Source: Deltaproteobacteria bacterium | Lineage (GTDB): Bacteria > Desulfobacterota > Dissulfuribacteria > Dissulfuribacterales > UBA3076 | Assembly (NCBI GenBank): GCA_030618205.1 | Contig: JAUXDR010000080.1 | Span: 1 to 5,804 of the forward strand | Length of the DNA stretch: 5,804 bases | Reading direction: 5' to 3' | The notes under the pieces: generated by a model | Told to the model about the DNA's origin: nothing | What the model saw: the letters and a program-made list of their open reading frames with translations, nothing else | The model's database searches: none | Shown: positions 1 through 5,804 of the stretch, in pieces | Layout: each line of letters begins with the position of its first letter | Position numbering within the stretch: position 1 is the first letter of the stretch | Program-made: the position numbers and the translations under genes

Positions 1-627
1 GATCACATTATTACTGTAGAGGACCCTATTGAGTTTGTCCACGAAAACAAAGGGTGCCTTGTAAATCACAGGGAAGTGGGTTCCCATACCAAGTCCTTTA
101 GTGCAGCTCTGAGAGGGGCCCTCCGTGAAGACCCTGACATAATCCTGGTAGGTGAATTGAGAGATCTGGATACAATTACTCTGGCCATCGAGGCGGCAAT
201 GACAGGTCACCTGGTCATGGGCACCTTACACACCATCAGTGCGGCAAAGACTGTTGACAGGATGATTGAAATTTTTCCAACACACCAGCAGCCCCAGGTC
301 CGGTCGACCCTTGCTGATGCCTTGAGGGCTGTGATATCGCAGACCATGTTCAAGAGGATTGATGTAAAGGGGAGATGTGTTGCATTTGAGATATTAGTTG
401 CCACTCCGGCTGTGAGAAATCTTATCCGCGAAGGAAAGACCTACCAGATCCCATCATCCATGCAGACAGGCAAAAAATTTGGCATGCAGACATTGGACGA
501 TGCCATAATGGAACTGATGCAAAAGGGATGGATAGACCCGGACGAGGCCTATAACAAGTGTGTTGACAAGGCGAAATTTAAACCTTTTACCAAAAGCGCA
601 CCTGCAGACTTCACAGAGGTTGGTTGA
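1..627 (+). CDS. pilT: Type IV pilus retraction ATPase PilT (5' end cut off)
   Basis: This is the C-terminal 208 residues of a PilT-type hexameric ATPase, which acts at the cytoplasmic base of type IV pili and powers pilus retraction and twitching. The frame is open from base 1, so the N-terminal domain and Walker A motif lie outside the window. In the visible part (numbered from base 1) an Asp box is at residues 1-12 (TVEDPIEF), Walker B at 46-55 (DIILVGELRD, Glu52), and the His box at 68-78 with His70 and His77. Near the C-terminus is AVRNLIREGK (137-146), which matches the AIRNLIRE motif that in known PilTs is needed for retraction and separates PilT from other secretion ATPases. It ends in TGA one base before the next gene, so the two are probably co-transcribed. 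The AIRNLIRE match makes PilT a better call than PilB or PilU. Confidence 0.93.
   Translation, partial: DHIITVEDPIEFVHENKGCLVNHREVGSHTKSFSAALRGALREDPDIILVGELRDLDTITLAIEAAMTGHLVMGTLHTISAAKTVDRMIEIFPTHQQPQVRSTLADALRAVISQTMFKRIDVKGRCVAFEILVATPAVRNLIREGKTYQIPSSMQTGKKFGMQTLDDAIMELMQKGWIDPDEAYNKCVDKAKFKPFTKSAPADFTEVG
615..620 (+). promoter_or_regulatory. Ribosome binding site deciding the start of the second pil ATPase
   Basis: AGAGGT lies inside the last codons of pilT, 8 bases before the ATG at 629. It supports 629 over the upstream in-frame start at 560, which would overlap pilT by 68 bases and add 23 residues unlike any PilT N-terminus. Confidence 0.6.
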
Positions 628-628
628 G

Positions 629-1807
629 ATGAAACAGGCAGATCTGGATAGAATTTTAGCCGGTATGCTTAGTGCCCATCCAAGGATATCTGATTTGAAC
701 TTTACAGTCGGTCGGCCATGTCAAGTAGCAGCAGATGGTAAGCTTCATCCTGTTGTTATGGATCTTGCCACCAGTCACCTGATCCCCTTCCAGACAGAGC
801 AGCTCGCTCTGGCTTTAATAAATGATGACCGGCGACTTTTGGCAGAACTGTTTCGTCACGGCTCATGCGATTTTTCCTACGATTTGGCCGGTGGCCCAAG
901 ATTTCGTGTAAATGTGTTTTCCCAACGAGGGGTCTATAGCATTGTAATGCGCAAGCTGGAGAGCAAGGTCCCTACTATTGAAGAACTCGGCTTGCCGGAT
1001 TGCTTCAAGGCAATGGCCGGAGAAAAAAATGGGATAATATTCTTTACCGGCGCCACCGGCACTGGCAAGACCACGTCTCTTGCCGCCATTTTGGATGAGA
1101 TTAACAGGACAGAACAACTCCATGTGATTACCCTGGAGGATCCTATTGAATTTGTCCATCCTCACAAAAAGGCCACTTTTAACCAGAGGGAGCTCGGCAA
1201 AGACATTGATGCCTTTGCCATCGGATTGAGAGCGGCCCTGCGCCAGGCACCCCACGTAATACTGGTTGGAGAAATTCGTGACAGAGAGACAGTGGATGTG
1301 GTCCTCAACGCAGCAGAGACAGGTCATCTTGTATTCAGTACTCTCCACACGACAAGCGCCGGCCAAACCATCAATCGTATTCTAGGAATGTACTCAACAG
1401 AAGAAGAACGCCAGGTCAGATTCCGCCTGGCGGATTCTTTGCGCTGGGTGGTTGGGCAGAGACTGTTGCCCAAAATAAAAGGAGGAAGGGTGGCCATCTT
1501 TGAGATCATGCAGAATAACATCCGTGTCAAGAACTCTATCATAAACGGAGAAAGCGAGGGAAAGACATTTTACGAGATCATAGAAAGTGGTCAGGCATAT
1601 AATATGCAGACCTTTGACCAGCATATTGTTCGACTTTTCGAACAAGGCCTTATCGACGAAAAGACATCATTGGCATATGCCAGCAGTCGGGCAAGCGTGC
1701 GTCAAGGAATAGATCAAGTCAAAAGCAAGAAAGGTGAGAAGACGTCTGACATCGATGGATTGAGCATAGATGCGGATTGGGAAAAAGAACCCGAGAGTCT
1801 TTTTTGA
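629..1807 (+). CDS. Second PilT/PilU-family pilus ATPase, divergent paralogue
   Basis: A complete 392-residue ATPase of the PilT/PilU family, expected to work at the type IV pilus base in retraction. The N-terminal PAS-like domain (about 1-110) carries SDLNFTVGRP at 21-30 where classical PilT has an SDLHL-type motif. Walker A is GATGTGKT (141-148), the Asp box is around TLEDPIEF (168-175), Walker B is VILVGEIRD (210-218, Glu215), and the His box TGHLVFSTLHT (231-241) has His233 and His240. All catalytic motifs are intact. The region equivalent to AIRNLIRE reads NIRVKNSIINGE, so this is not a simple copy of its neighbour. An acidic tail of about 40 residues follows the ATPase core. It starts one base after pilT. 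PilU, the accessory retraction motor, is a plausible role by position, but the sequence does not settle PilT versus PilU. Confidence 0.92.
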   Translation: MKQADLDRILAGMLSAHPRISDLNFTVGRPCQVAADGKLHPVVMDLATSHLIPFQTEQLALALINDDRRLLAELFRHGSCDFSYDLAGGPRFRVNVFSQRGVYSIVMRKLESKVPTIEELGLPDCFKAMAGEKNGIIFFTGATGTGKTTSLAAILDEINRTEQLHVITLEDPIEFVHPHKKATFNQRELGKDIDAFAIGLRAALRQAPHVILVGEIRDRETVDVVLNAAETGHLVFSTLHTTSAGQTINRILGMYSTEEERQVRFRLADSLRWVVGQRLLPKIKGGRVAIFEIMQNNIRVKNSIINGESEGKTFYEIIESGQAYNMQTFDQHIVRLFEQGLIDEKTSLAYASSRASVRQGIDQVKSKKGEKTSDIDGLSIDADWEKEPESLF

Positions 1808-1811
1808 GCAC

Positions 1812-1816
1812 AGGAG
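1812..1816 (+). promoter_or_regulatory. Ribosome binding site for the zinc-ribbon gene
   Basis: A full AGGAG sits 8 bases before GTG at 1825. It fixes that GTG as the start rather than the TTG at 1777, which has no comparable site and would overlap the preceding gene by 31 bases. Confidence 0.75.
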
Positions 1817-1824
1817 ATCGTAAG

Positions 1825-2460
1825 GTGGATGTAATTTGTACTGGTTGTAGCAGGCACTACAAAATACCTGAAGAAAAGTTGCCATCAGATGGTGTAGCGT
1901 ATTTTACATGTCCGAACTGTAAAGAGCGAATAAAGATCCAGGTCCCTTCCAAGACAAATTCGCTGTCTCCGGATGAAAAGGCAGTCACTACCGAATCGCA
2001 AGGCTTTGAATCTTTTGAGCCAAGTACCAAGACAGCACTTGTCTATTGTCCCGAGCCCCAGATAAGGAAACTGTTGCAGAAAGAACTGACATGCTTGGGG
2101 TATAAGTTGAGGTTGATCAATCAACAGGATGATATCAAGTTCAGATTCAGATATCACATATATAACCTGATTCTTTTGTATCAAAATGGACCTGAGCCAG
2201 AGGACGATCTTGCCGATATTCAGGAATATATAAGTTCTCTTCTGATGGACATACGCAGAAATATCCTTGTGGTTTATATTCATCCGGGAGGGGATCGCCT
2301 TGACTACATGCAGTCCTTTTCAATGGGAGTAGATTTAACAATAAGTCCTTCTGAGTTAGAACATCTTTCCAAAATTCTTTCCTCTGCTCTTAAGACCATG
2401 CAAATGACTTACAAGGTCTTTTCTGAATGCAAGGCCAAGGTGGAAGGAGAGGTATTTTAA
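1825..2460 (+). CDS. Zinc-ribbon protein with degenerate receiver-like domain
   Basis: A 211-residue protein of unknown function; I recognise the domains but not a named family. The GTG start is chosen from the AGGAG 8 bases upstream. Residues 3-38 form an MJ0042-type zinc ribbon: Cys5-x2-Cys8, a 20-residue spacer containing YKIPEEKLP, then Cys29-x2-Cys32. A Ser/Thr/Glu-rich linker (about 38-68) leads to a domain with the strand/helix order of a response-regulator receiver: ALVYCPEPQIRKLL (71-84) at strand 1, YNLILLYQNG (113-122) at strand 3, ILVVYIHPG at strand 4 and VDLTISPSEL near strand 5. The residues needed for phosphorylation are not there: the acidic pair is replaced by Cys75-Pro76, the acceptor Asp by Tyr119, and the conserved Lys by Ser174. 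If the fold call is right it would be a pseudo-receiver used for binding rather than phosphotransfer. It lies 17 bases after the pilus ATPase gene, so a regulatory or adaptor role in pilus function is possible but only inferred. Confidence 0.85.
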   Translation: MDVICTGCSRHYKIPEEKLPSDGVAYFTCPNCKERIKIQVPSKTNSLSPDEKAVTTESQGFESFEPSTKTALVYCPEPQIRKLLQKELTCLGYKLRLINQQDDIKFRFRYHIYNLILLYQNGPEPEDDLADIQEYISSLLMDIRRNILVVYIHPGGDRLDYMQSFSMGVDLTISPSELEHLSKILSSALKTMQMTYKVFSECKAKVEGEVF

Positions 2461-2490
2461 TTTTAGGCACTTTAGGCACTTAAAATACCT
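2450..2490 (+). repeat. Perfect 11-bp inverted repeat (hairpin) over the stop codon
   Basis: AGGTATTTTAA (2450-2460) and TTAAAATACCT (2480-2490) are exact reverse complements separated by 19 bases. The left arm contains the TAA stop of the zinc-ribbon gene. The stem is AT-rich and no T-run follows the right arm, so it is not a textbook intrinsic terminator. It could be an mRNA 3'-end structure or a protein-binding palindrome. The repeat itself is directly visible; its function is unknown. Confidence 0.75.
2462..2479 (+). repeat. Two tandem copies of a 9-bp direct repeat
   Basis: TTTAGGCAC occurs twice back to back (2462-2470 and 2471-2479) and fills almost the whole loop between the arms of the inverted repeat. 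It is either a small slippage duplication or a pair of binding sites; the sequence does not distinguish these. Confidence 0.8.
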
Positions 2491-2587
2491 GCTCTTGAAT
2501 TTGTGGCTTCTTCAGTTAAACTAATTTATAGAATTTAATTATGTCCTGGTCTGGCGTAAAATTAGAATACTGTAGAAAAGGCACATA
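2491..2587 (+). promoter_or_regulatory. AT-rich leader before the superoxide dismutase gene
   Basis: This is the only intergenic stretch long enough for a promoter for the downstream genes. Candidate elements are TTGAAT (2495-2500) with TAAACT (2517-2522) at 16-base spacing, each matching consensus at four of six positions. TAGAAT also occurs at 2529-2534 and 2563-2568, each one mismatch from a -10 hexamer but without a good -35. The sequence ends in AGAAAAGG (2574-2581), a usable ribosome binding site 6 bases before ATG. No single promoter can be chosen by eye. Confidence 0.3.
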
Positions 2588-3310
2588 ATGGACGAACACA
2601 ACCTTGACCGTCGTAACTTTTTACGAGGATTAGCCGGTGCTGCTGTCATGGTAACCGGCCTTTCAGAAGCCGCAGCAGAAGAGCCGTCAGCGGGGATAGC
2701 AAAGGCTGGGCAAAAAACAGCTATTCCAGATATCCAGAAATATAGGGGTTTGATTGGAGCGCTTGAGGGGTTTTCTGCAACGATTATTCGGGAACATCTG
2801 GCCCTTCTTGAAAGATATCGCCAGGAATTGTCCGAAGTGGAATCACAAAATCGGACAATTGATCTTTCTTTGGCAGATCCCCTTGCCAGCAAATGGCGCA
2901 ACCATGTCCTGGCCTGGATCGAGCTGCACAACGCAGTCAGACTTCATGAATTGTATTTTGACACATTGACACCTAAGAGCGTTAAACCCGGCCAAAAGAT
3001 CGGCAAGGCCCTGGAGGAATCATTTGGTTCTTTTGATCAGTGGTGGATAAAATTCAGGGCCACTGCTATGGCAGTGAGGGCTTGGGGCATACTTGCGTGG
3101 GATAGTCAATCAGGGCGACTGGTAATTTTTGGTCTGGACAATGACTCAGAATGGCCCTTGGGGCTTGAACCCTTGCTGGTTGTGGATATGGCTGAGCATG
3201 CGTACGTATTGGATTTTATAGGGCAACCTTTGGCCTATCTGGATGCGTGGCTGGCAAGAGTTAACTGGGTAGCTGTAGATTCCAGGCTGGTCATGGCTTT
3301 AAAAAAATAA
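2588..3310 (+). CDS. TAT-exported, divergent Fe/Mn superoxide dismutase
   Basis: A 240-residue member of the Fe/Mn superoxide dismutase family, which converts superoxide to oxygen and hydrogen peroxide. The N-terminus is a twin-arginine signal: RRNFLRG at residues 8-14, a hydrophobic stretch to about 25, then SEAAA ending at Ala30 as a likely cleavage site. The protein should therefore be folded with its metal in the cytoplasm and exported to the periplasm. By eye the four metal ligands are His70 (IREHL), His120 (RLHELYF), Asp200 and His204 (DMAEHAY), with spacing close to the family norm. FGSFDQWWIKF (146-156) and a Trp-rich C-terminus also fit. The usual DxWEHAYY signature has Ala202 for Trp and Val207 for the second Tyr. 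No Gln is found at either position where the family places its active-site Gln (Ala116, and about residues 186-187). Activity is therefore likely but not certain. AAAAGG lies 6 bases before the ATG. galU follows 37 bases later. Confidence 0.88.
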   Translation: MDEHNLDRRNFLRGLAGAAVMVTGLSEAAAEEPSAGIAKAGQKTAIPDIQKYRGLIGALEGFSATIIREHLALLERYRQELSEVESQNRTIDLSLADPLASKWRNHVLAWIELHNAVRLHELYFDTLTPKSVKPGQKIGKALEESFGSFDQWWIKFRATAMAVRAWGILAWDSQSGRLVIFGLDNDSEWPLGLEPLLVVDMAEHAYVLDFIGQPLAYLDAWLARVNWVAVDSRLVMALKK

Positions 3311-3338
3311 CAGCAGTTACTATCACGTTGAATACCTC

Positions 3339-3343
3339 GGGAG
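3339..3343 (+). promoter_or_regulatory. Ribosome binding site of galU
   Basis: GGGAG lies 4 bases before the ATG at 3348 and 7 bases before a second in-frame ATG at 3351. Spacing slightly favours 3351, so the protein may lack the first of its two methionines. Confidence 0.6.
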
Positions 3344-3347
3344 AATA

Positions 3348-4226
3348 ATGATGAAGGTTAGAAAGGCCGTGGTCCCGGTGGCAGGCCTTGGAACAAGATT
3401 TTTACCTGCCACAAAGGCCATTCCCAAAGAAATGCTGACCATAGTGGACCGGCCTATCATTCAGTATATTGTGGAAGAGATAGTTGCATCCGGCATAAAA
3501 GAGGTGGTTCTGGTAACTGCCTCCGGAAAATCAGCCATTGAAAATCATTTTGATTATTCCTTTGAACTTGAGATTTTTTTAGCCCAGAAGGGCAAGTTGG
3601 ACCTTCTCAGGGAGGTTCGCAACATATCCGATCTCATCGAGATAGTTTCGGTCCGTCAGAAGGAGCCTCTGGGCCTTGGACACGCTGTAAAGGTCACAGA
3701 GCCGGTAATCTGCAATGAGCCATTTGTAGTTGTGCTCGGCGACGACATGGTAGATGCAACGGTTCCATGTGTTTTTCAGATGTTAAAGGTCTTTGAAGAA
3801 TTTCAGGAATCCGTTGTCGCCGTACAAAAGGTCCCTTTGGATGAAGCTCACAAATATGGGATAGTAGAGGGTGAAAAAGTGGCAGAAGGGGTCTACAAGG
3901 TGCAGAGACTTGTTGAAAAGCCTGCGCCTGGTACCTCTAAGTCCGATCTTGCCATAATTGGCCGGTATGTATTAAGGCCTGAGATATATGGTTGCCTTCA
4001 TAGGACTCTTCCAGGGGTAGGCGGTGAAATCCAGCTAACAGACGCCCTGGACTGTCTCCGAAAAGAACAGGGACTCTATGCTTATGAGTTCAAGGGCAGT
4101 AGATATGACGCCGGAGACAAAATGGGATACCTTCAGGCTACTGTGAATTATGCCCTTGCACATCCGGATCTTGGTGGAAGATTTAAGGAGTATCTGAAGA
4201 AGCTGGTCGCTAATCTGGATGAGTGA
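3348..4226 (+). CDS. galU: UTP-glucose-1-phosphate uridylyltransferase GalU
   Basis: A complete 292-residue cytoplasmic enzyme that joins UTP and glucose-1-phosphate to give UDP-glucose and pyrophosphate, feeding LPS, capsule, exopolysaccharide and galactose metabolism. Length matches bacterial GalU (about 290). The nucleotide-binding loop GLGTRFLPATKAIPKEML spans 13-30. LGLGHAV (108-114) is the base-binding segment, and LGDDMVD (130-136) holds the Mg-binding acidic residue. VEKP (189-192), GEIQLTDA (226-233) and YDAGDKMGYL (253-262, with the conserved Gly-Asp-Lys) complete the signature. All expected motifs are intact, and these motifs separate it from RfbA-type thymidylyltransferases. It follows the dismutase gene by 37 bases and overlaps priA by 8, so it is probably co-transcribed with both. 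No dedicated terminator is seen on either side. Confidence 0.96.
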   Translation: MMKVRKAVVPVAGLGTRFLPATKAIPKEMLTIVDRPIIQYIVEEIVASGIKEVVLVTASGKSAIENHFDYSFELEIFLAQKGKLDLLREVRNISDLIEIVSVRQKEPLGLGHAVKVTEPVICNEPFVVVLGDDMVDATVPCVFQMLKVFEEFQESVVAVQKVPLDEAHKYGIVEGEKVAEGVYKVQRLVEKPAPGTSKSDLAIIGRYVLRPEIYGCLHRTLPGVGGEIQLTDALDCLRKEQGLYAYEFKGSRYDAGDKMGYLQATVNYALAHPDLGGRFKEYLKKLVANLDE

Positions 4227-5804
4227 GGAATGTTCTTCCAGGGCGAGGGATGAAACACCTGTTGAACTTAATTCCCCTGGCTGCAATCAACTGATAGATG
4301 TTGTAGTGCCCTTGCCCATATACACGGCCCTTACCTACATATTGTCAGGACATACTCTTTTCCCCGCTAAAGGTTCCAGGGTCCTGGTTCCTGTAGGTCG
4401 CAGAAACATGGTTGGTGTGGCATGGGGAACCCCTGCAAAAAAGCCACCCTCTGTGGATTTAAAAAAGGTCAAAAAGATACTTGACCAAGGACCTCTCCTA
4501 CCTGAATCCCTTATCAGTTTTCTTGAATGGACCTCATCATATTATTTTTATCCCATAGGACAGGTAATGGCAGAGGCCTTGCCACCGGGGCTTTTATCCG
4601 CCCGGAATCGACGCATATCCCAAATTAGTAACGGTTTGCCAAAGAGCAGGGACTGCCGGCCGGAGTTTCTTCCCTGGTCAACTGAGATTCCTTTGCATCT
4701 CACCGAAGAGCAAGAAATAGTATTTAATGCCATTTGTGATGCCCTTGCTACCAGGGCCTATCAGCCCATACTTGTGCACGGAGTAACCGGCAGCGGAAAG
4801 ACAGAGGTCTATCTTCGGGCCGCTAAAGAGTGTGTCAAACTAGGCCGCAGCGTGTTGGTGTTGGTGCCTGAGATTGCCATGACCACCCAGGCCGTAGGTT
4901 GGTTCGTTGGCAGGTTCGGTGAGGAGGTGACCGTGCTTCACAGCGGCCTGACAGAGGCCCAGAGGCGTAATCAATGGTTCAGAATAAAAGAGGAAAAGAG
5001 CAGAATAGTTATTGGGACCAGATCCGCCATTTTTGCCCCCTTATCCGATATTGGTCTTATTATAGTGGACGAGGAGCACGATCCCTCGTACAAGCAGTCT
5101 GAAAAATTCCGGTACCAGGCAAGGGATATGGCCCTGTTACGTGGCCGGATGTCAGAGGCAACAGTGATTCTGGGGTCCGCCACTCCTTCCGTATCAAGTT
5201 TTAAGAACTCCCTTTCGGGCAAATATCAGTTGGTTACTATGGGAAAACGAGTGGCCAAACGGTCTCTTCCCGAGGTAGTAGTCGTAGATCGCAGAAAAAA
5301 AGAGAAAAAGGATCAACATCATAAATTGGGGTCAGCAAGACCTGAATGGCTCTCCAAAGAACTTAAAGATGCGACAGGAGATACATTAGAAAGAGGAGAG
5401 CAGGTCCTGCTGTTTCTTAACAGGCGGGGTTTTGCAACCTATATTTTTTGTCCTGATTGCGGACATGTGTTCAGGTGCCCCCACTGTGAGGTCACGCTTA
5501 CGTGGCATCGTGGAGATAAAAGGTCGAAAAGCGAAAAAGATGGGGTGCTTCGCTGCCACTACTGCGGGATGGAATCGCCTGCCCTGCCTGTCTGCCCGCA
5601 ATGCATGGGGCAGGCGATCAAAACCTTTGGCTATGGCACTGAAAGAATTGCAGCCGACCTTGAGGAAATTTTCCCCGGTGCCAGGATCGCACGGCTGGAC
5701 CGGGATACAGTACGAGCCCGAAGGCATATGGAGGAGGTTATCCTTGATTTCCGGAAAGGGCGTCTTGATATACTTGTGGGTACCCAGATGATCACCAAAG
5801 GTCA
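4219..5804 (+). CDS. priA: Primosomal protein N' (replication-restart helicase PriA), 3' end cut off
   Basis: The frame is open from ATG 4219 to the window edge (528 residues seen; E. coli PriA has 732). PriA recognises stalled forks and D-loops, unwinds DNA 3'-5' and reloads DnaB. The N-terminal DNA-binding domain begins near residue 25 (IDVVVPLPIYTALTY). Helicase motifs follow in order: Walker A GVTGSGKT (188-195), DEEH box (284-287), GSATPS (319-324), LFLNRRGF (399-406). Eight zinc-binding cysteines are at 411, 414, 420, 423, 446, 449, 459 and 462. GYGTERIAADL follows, and the window stops in motif V, GTQMITKG (521-528). The start overlaps the galU stop (ATGAGTGA). No other ATG, GTG or TTG lies in frame before the conserved domain, so the start is well supported despite lacking a clear ribosome site, and translational coupling to galU is likely. 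It has about 25 extra residues before the usual PriA N-terminus. Confidence 0.95.
   Translation, partial: MSEECSSRARDETPVELNSPGCNQLIDVVVPLPIYTALTYILSGHTLFPAKGSRVLVPVGRRNMVGVAWGTPAKKPPSVDLKKVKKILDQGPLLPESLISFLEWTSSYYFYPIGQVMAEALPPGLLSARNRRISQISNGLPKSRDCRPEFLPWSTEIPLHLTEEQEIVFNAICDALATRAYQPILVHGVTGSGKTEVYLRAAKECVKLGRSVLVLVPEIAMTTQAVGWFVGRFGEEVTVLHSGLTEAQRRNQWFRIKEEKSRIVIGTRSAIFAPLSDIGLIIVDEEHDPSYKQSEKFRYQARDMALLRGRMSEATVILGSATPSVSSFKNSLSGKYQLVTMGKRVAKRSLPEVVVVDRRKKEKKDQHHKLGSARPEWLSKELKDATGDTLERGEQVLLFLNRRGFATYIFCPDCGHVFRCPHCEVTLTWHRGDKRSKSEKDGVLRCHYCGMESPALPVCPQCMGQAIKTFGYGTERIAADLEEIFPGARIARLDRDTVRARRHMEEVILDFRKGRLDILVGTQMITKG

Noticed and set aside
560..628. Upstream start for the second pilus ATPase
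   Set aside because: It would overlap pilT by 68 bases and add 23 residues with no family resemblance; ATG 629 has a ribosome site and the expected N-terminus.
863..1366. A 167-codon minus-strand open frame
   Set aside because: It is antisense to the Walker A to His-box core of the second pilus ATPase and has no recognisable motif.
1885..2283. A 132-codon minus-strand open frame
   Set aside because: It is antisense to the zinc-ribbon gene, which has a good ribosome site and domain evidence; no family features are seen in the antisense product.
2450..2500. Intrinsic terminator for the pil block
   Set aside because: The hairpin stem is AT-rich with a 19-base loop and is followed by GCTCTTG rather than a T-run, so terminator is not supported although the inverted repeat is real.
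2539..2931. A 130-codon minus-strand open frame over the dismutase start
   Set aside because: The opposite strand encodes a clear TAT signal and dismutase domain; the antisense product is low-complexity Arg/Ser-rich.
4250..4294. A 14-codon + strand open frame (MKHLLNLIPLAAIN) preceded by GGGCGAGGG
   Set aside because: It has an attractive ribosome-site-like sequence but lies inside the priA N-terminal extension in another frame and is too short to support as a gene.
5432..5791. A 119-codon + strand open frame
   Set aside because: It lies wholly inside priA, whose own frame carries the zinc cysteines and helicase motifs; the product resembles nothing and is out-of-frame shadow.

Overview
The window is a densely packed stretch of bacterial chromosome with every recognisable gene on the + strand. 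It holds six protein genes, of which the first lacks its 5' end and the last lacks its 3' end. Medium base composition, free use of AGG/AGA and ATA codons, a tandem pair of pilus-retraction ATPases and a TAT-exported superoxide dismutase suggest a Gram-negative, probably anaerobic bacterium of the former Deltaproteobacteria (Desulfobacterota or a neighbour). This assignment is inferred from gene content and protein style; no rRNA or other marker is present to prove it.

Region 1 (1-2460) is a motility block. A truncated PilT (1-627) is followed after one base by a second, divergent PilT/PilU-family ATPase (629-1807). After 17 bases comes a small protein with an N-terminal zinc ribbon and a C-terminal domain that looks like a response-regulator receiver without its phosphorylation residues (1825-2460). 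The tight spacing suggests co-transcription. The third protein may be a regulator or adaptor for pilus retraction, but that is inference from position only.

Region 2 (2450-2587) is the only real gap. It begins with a perfect 11-bp inverted repeat whose left arm contains the stop codon of the zinc-ribbon gene and whose loop is two copies of a 9-bp direct repeat. AT-rich sequence follows, with weak promoter-like hexamers.

Region 3 (2588-5804) is a second likely operon: a twin-arginine-exported, sequence-divergent Fe/Mn superoxide dismutase; GalU, which makes UDP-glucose for envelope polysaccharides; and PriA, the replication-restart helicase, whose start overlaps the galU stop by 8 bases. PriA is open from 4219 to the window edge and is the largest gene here. 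These three have no obvious common pathway.

The most unusual items are the zinc-ribbon/pseudo-receiver protein beside the pilT pair, the superoxide dismutase that keeps its four metal ligands but has lost much of the usual signature around them, and the hairpin-plus-direct-repeat element at the end of the pil block. I saw no tRNA, rRNA, CRISPR array, insertion sequence or phage gene.
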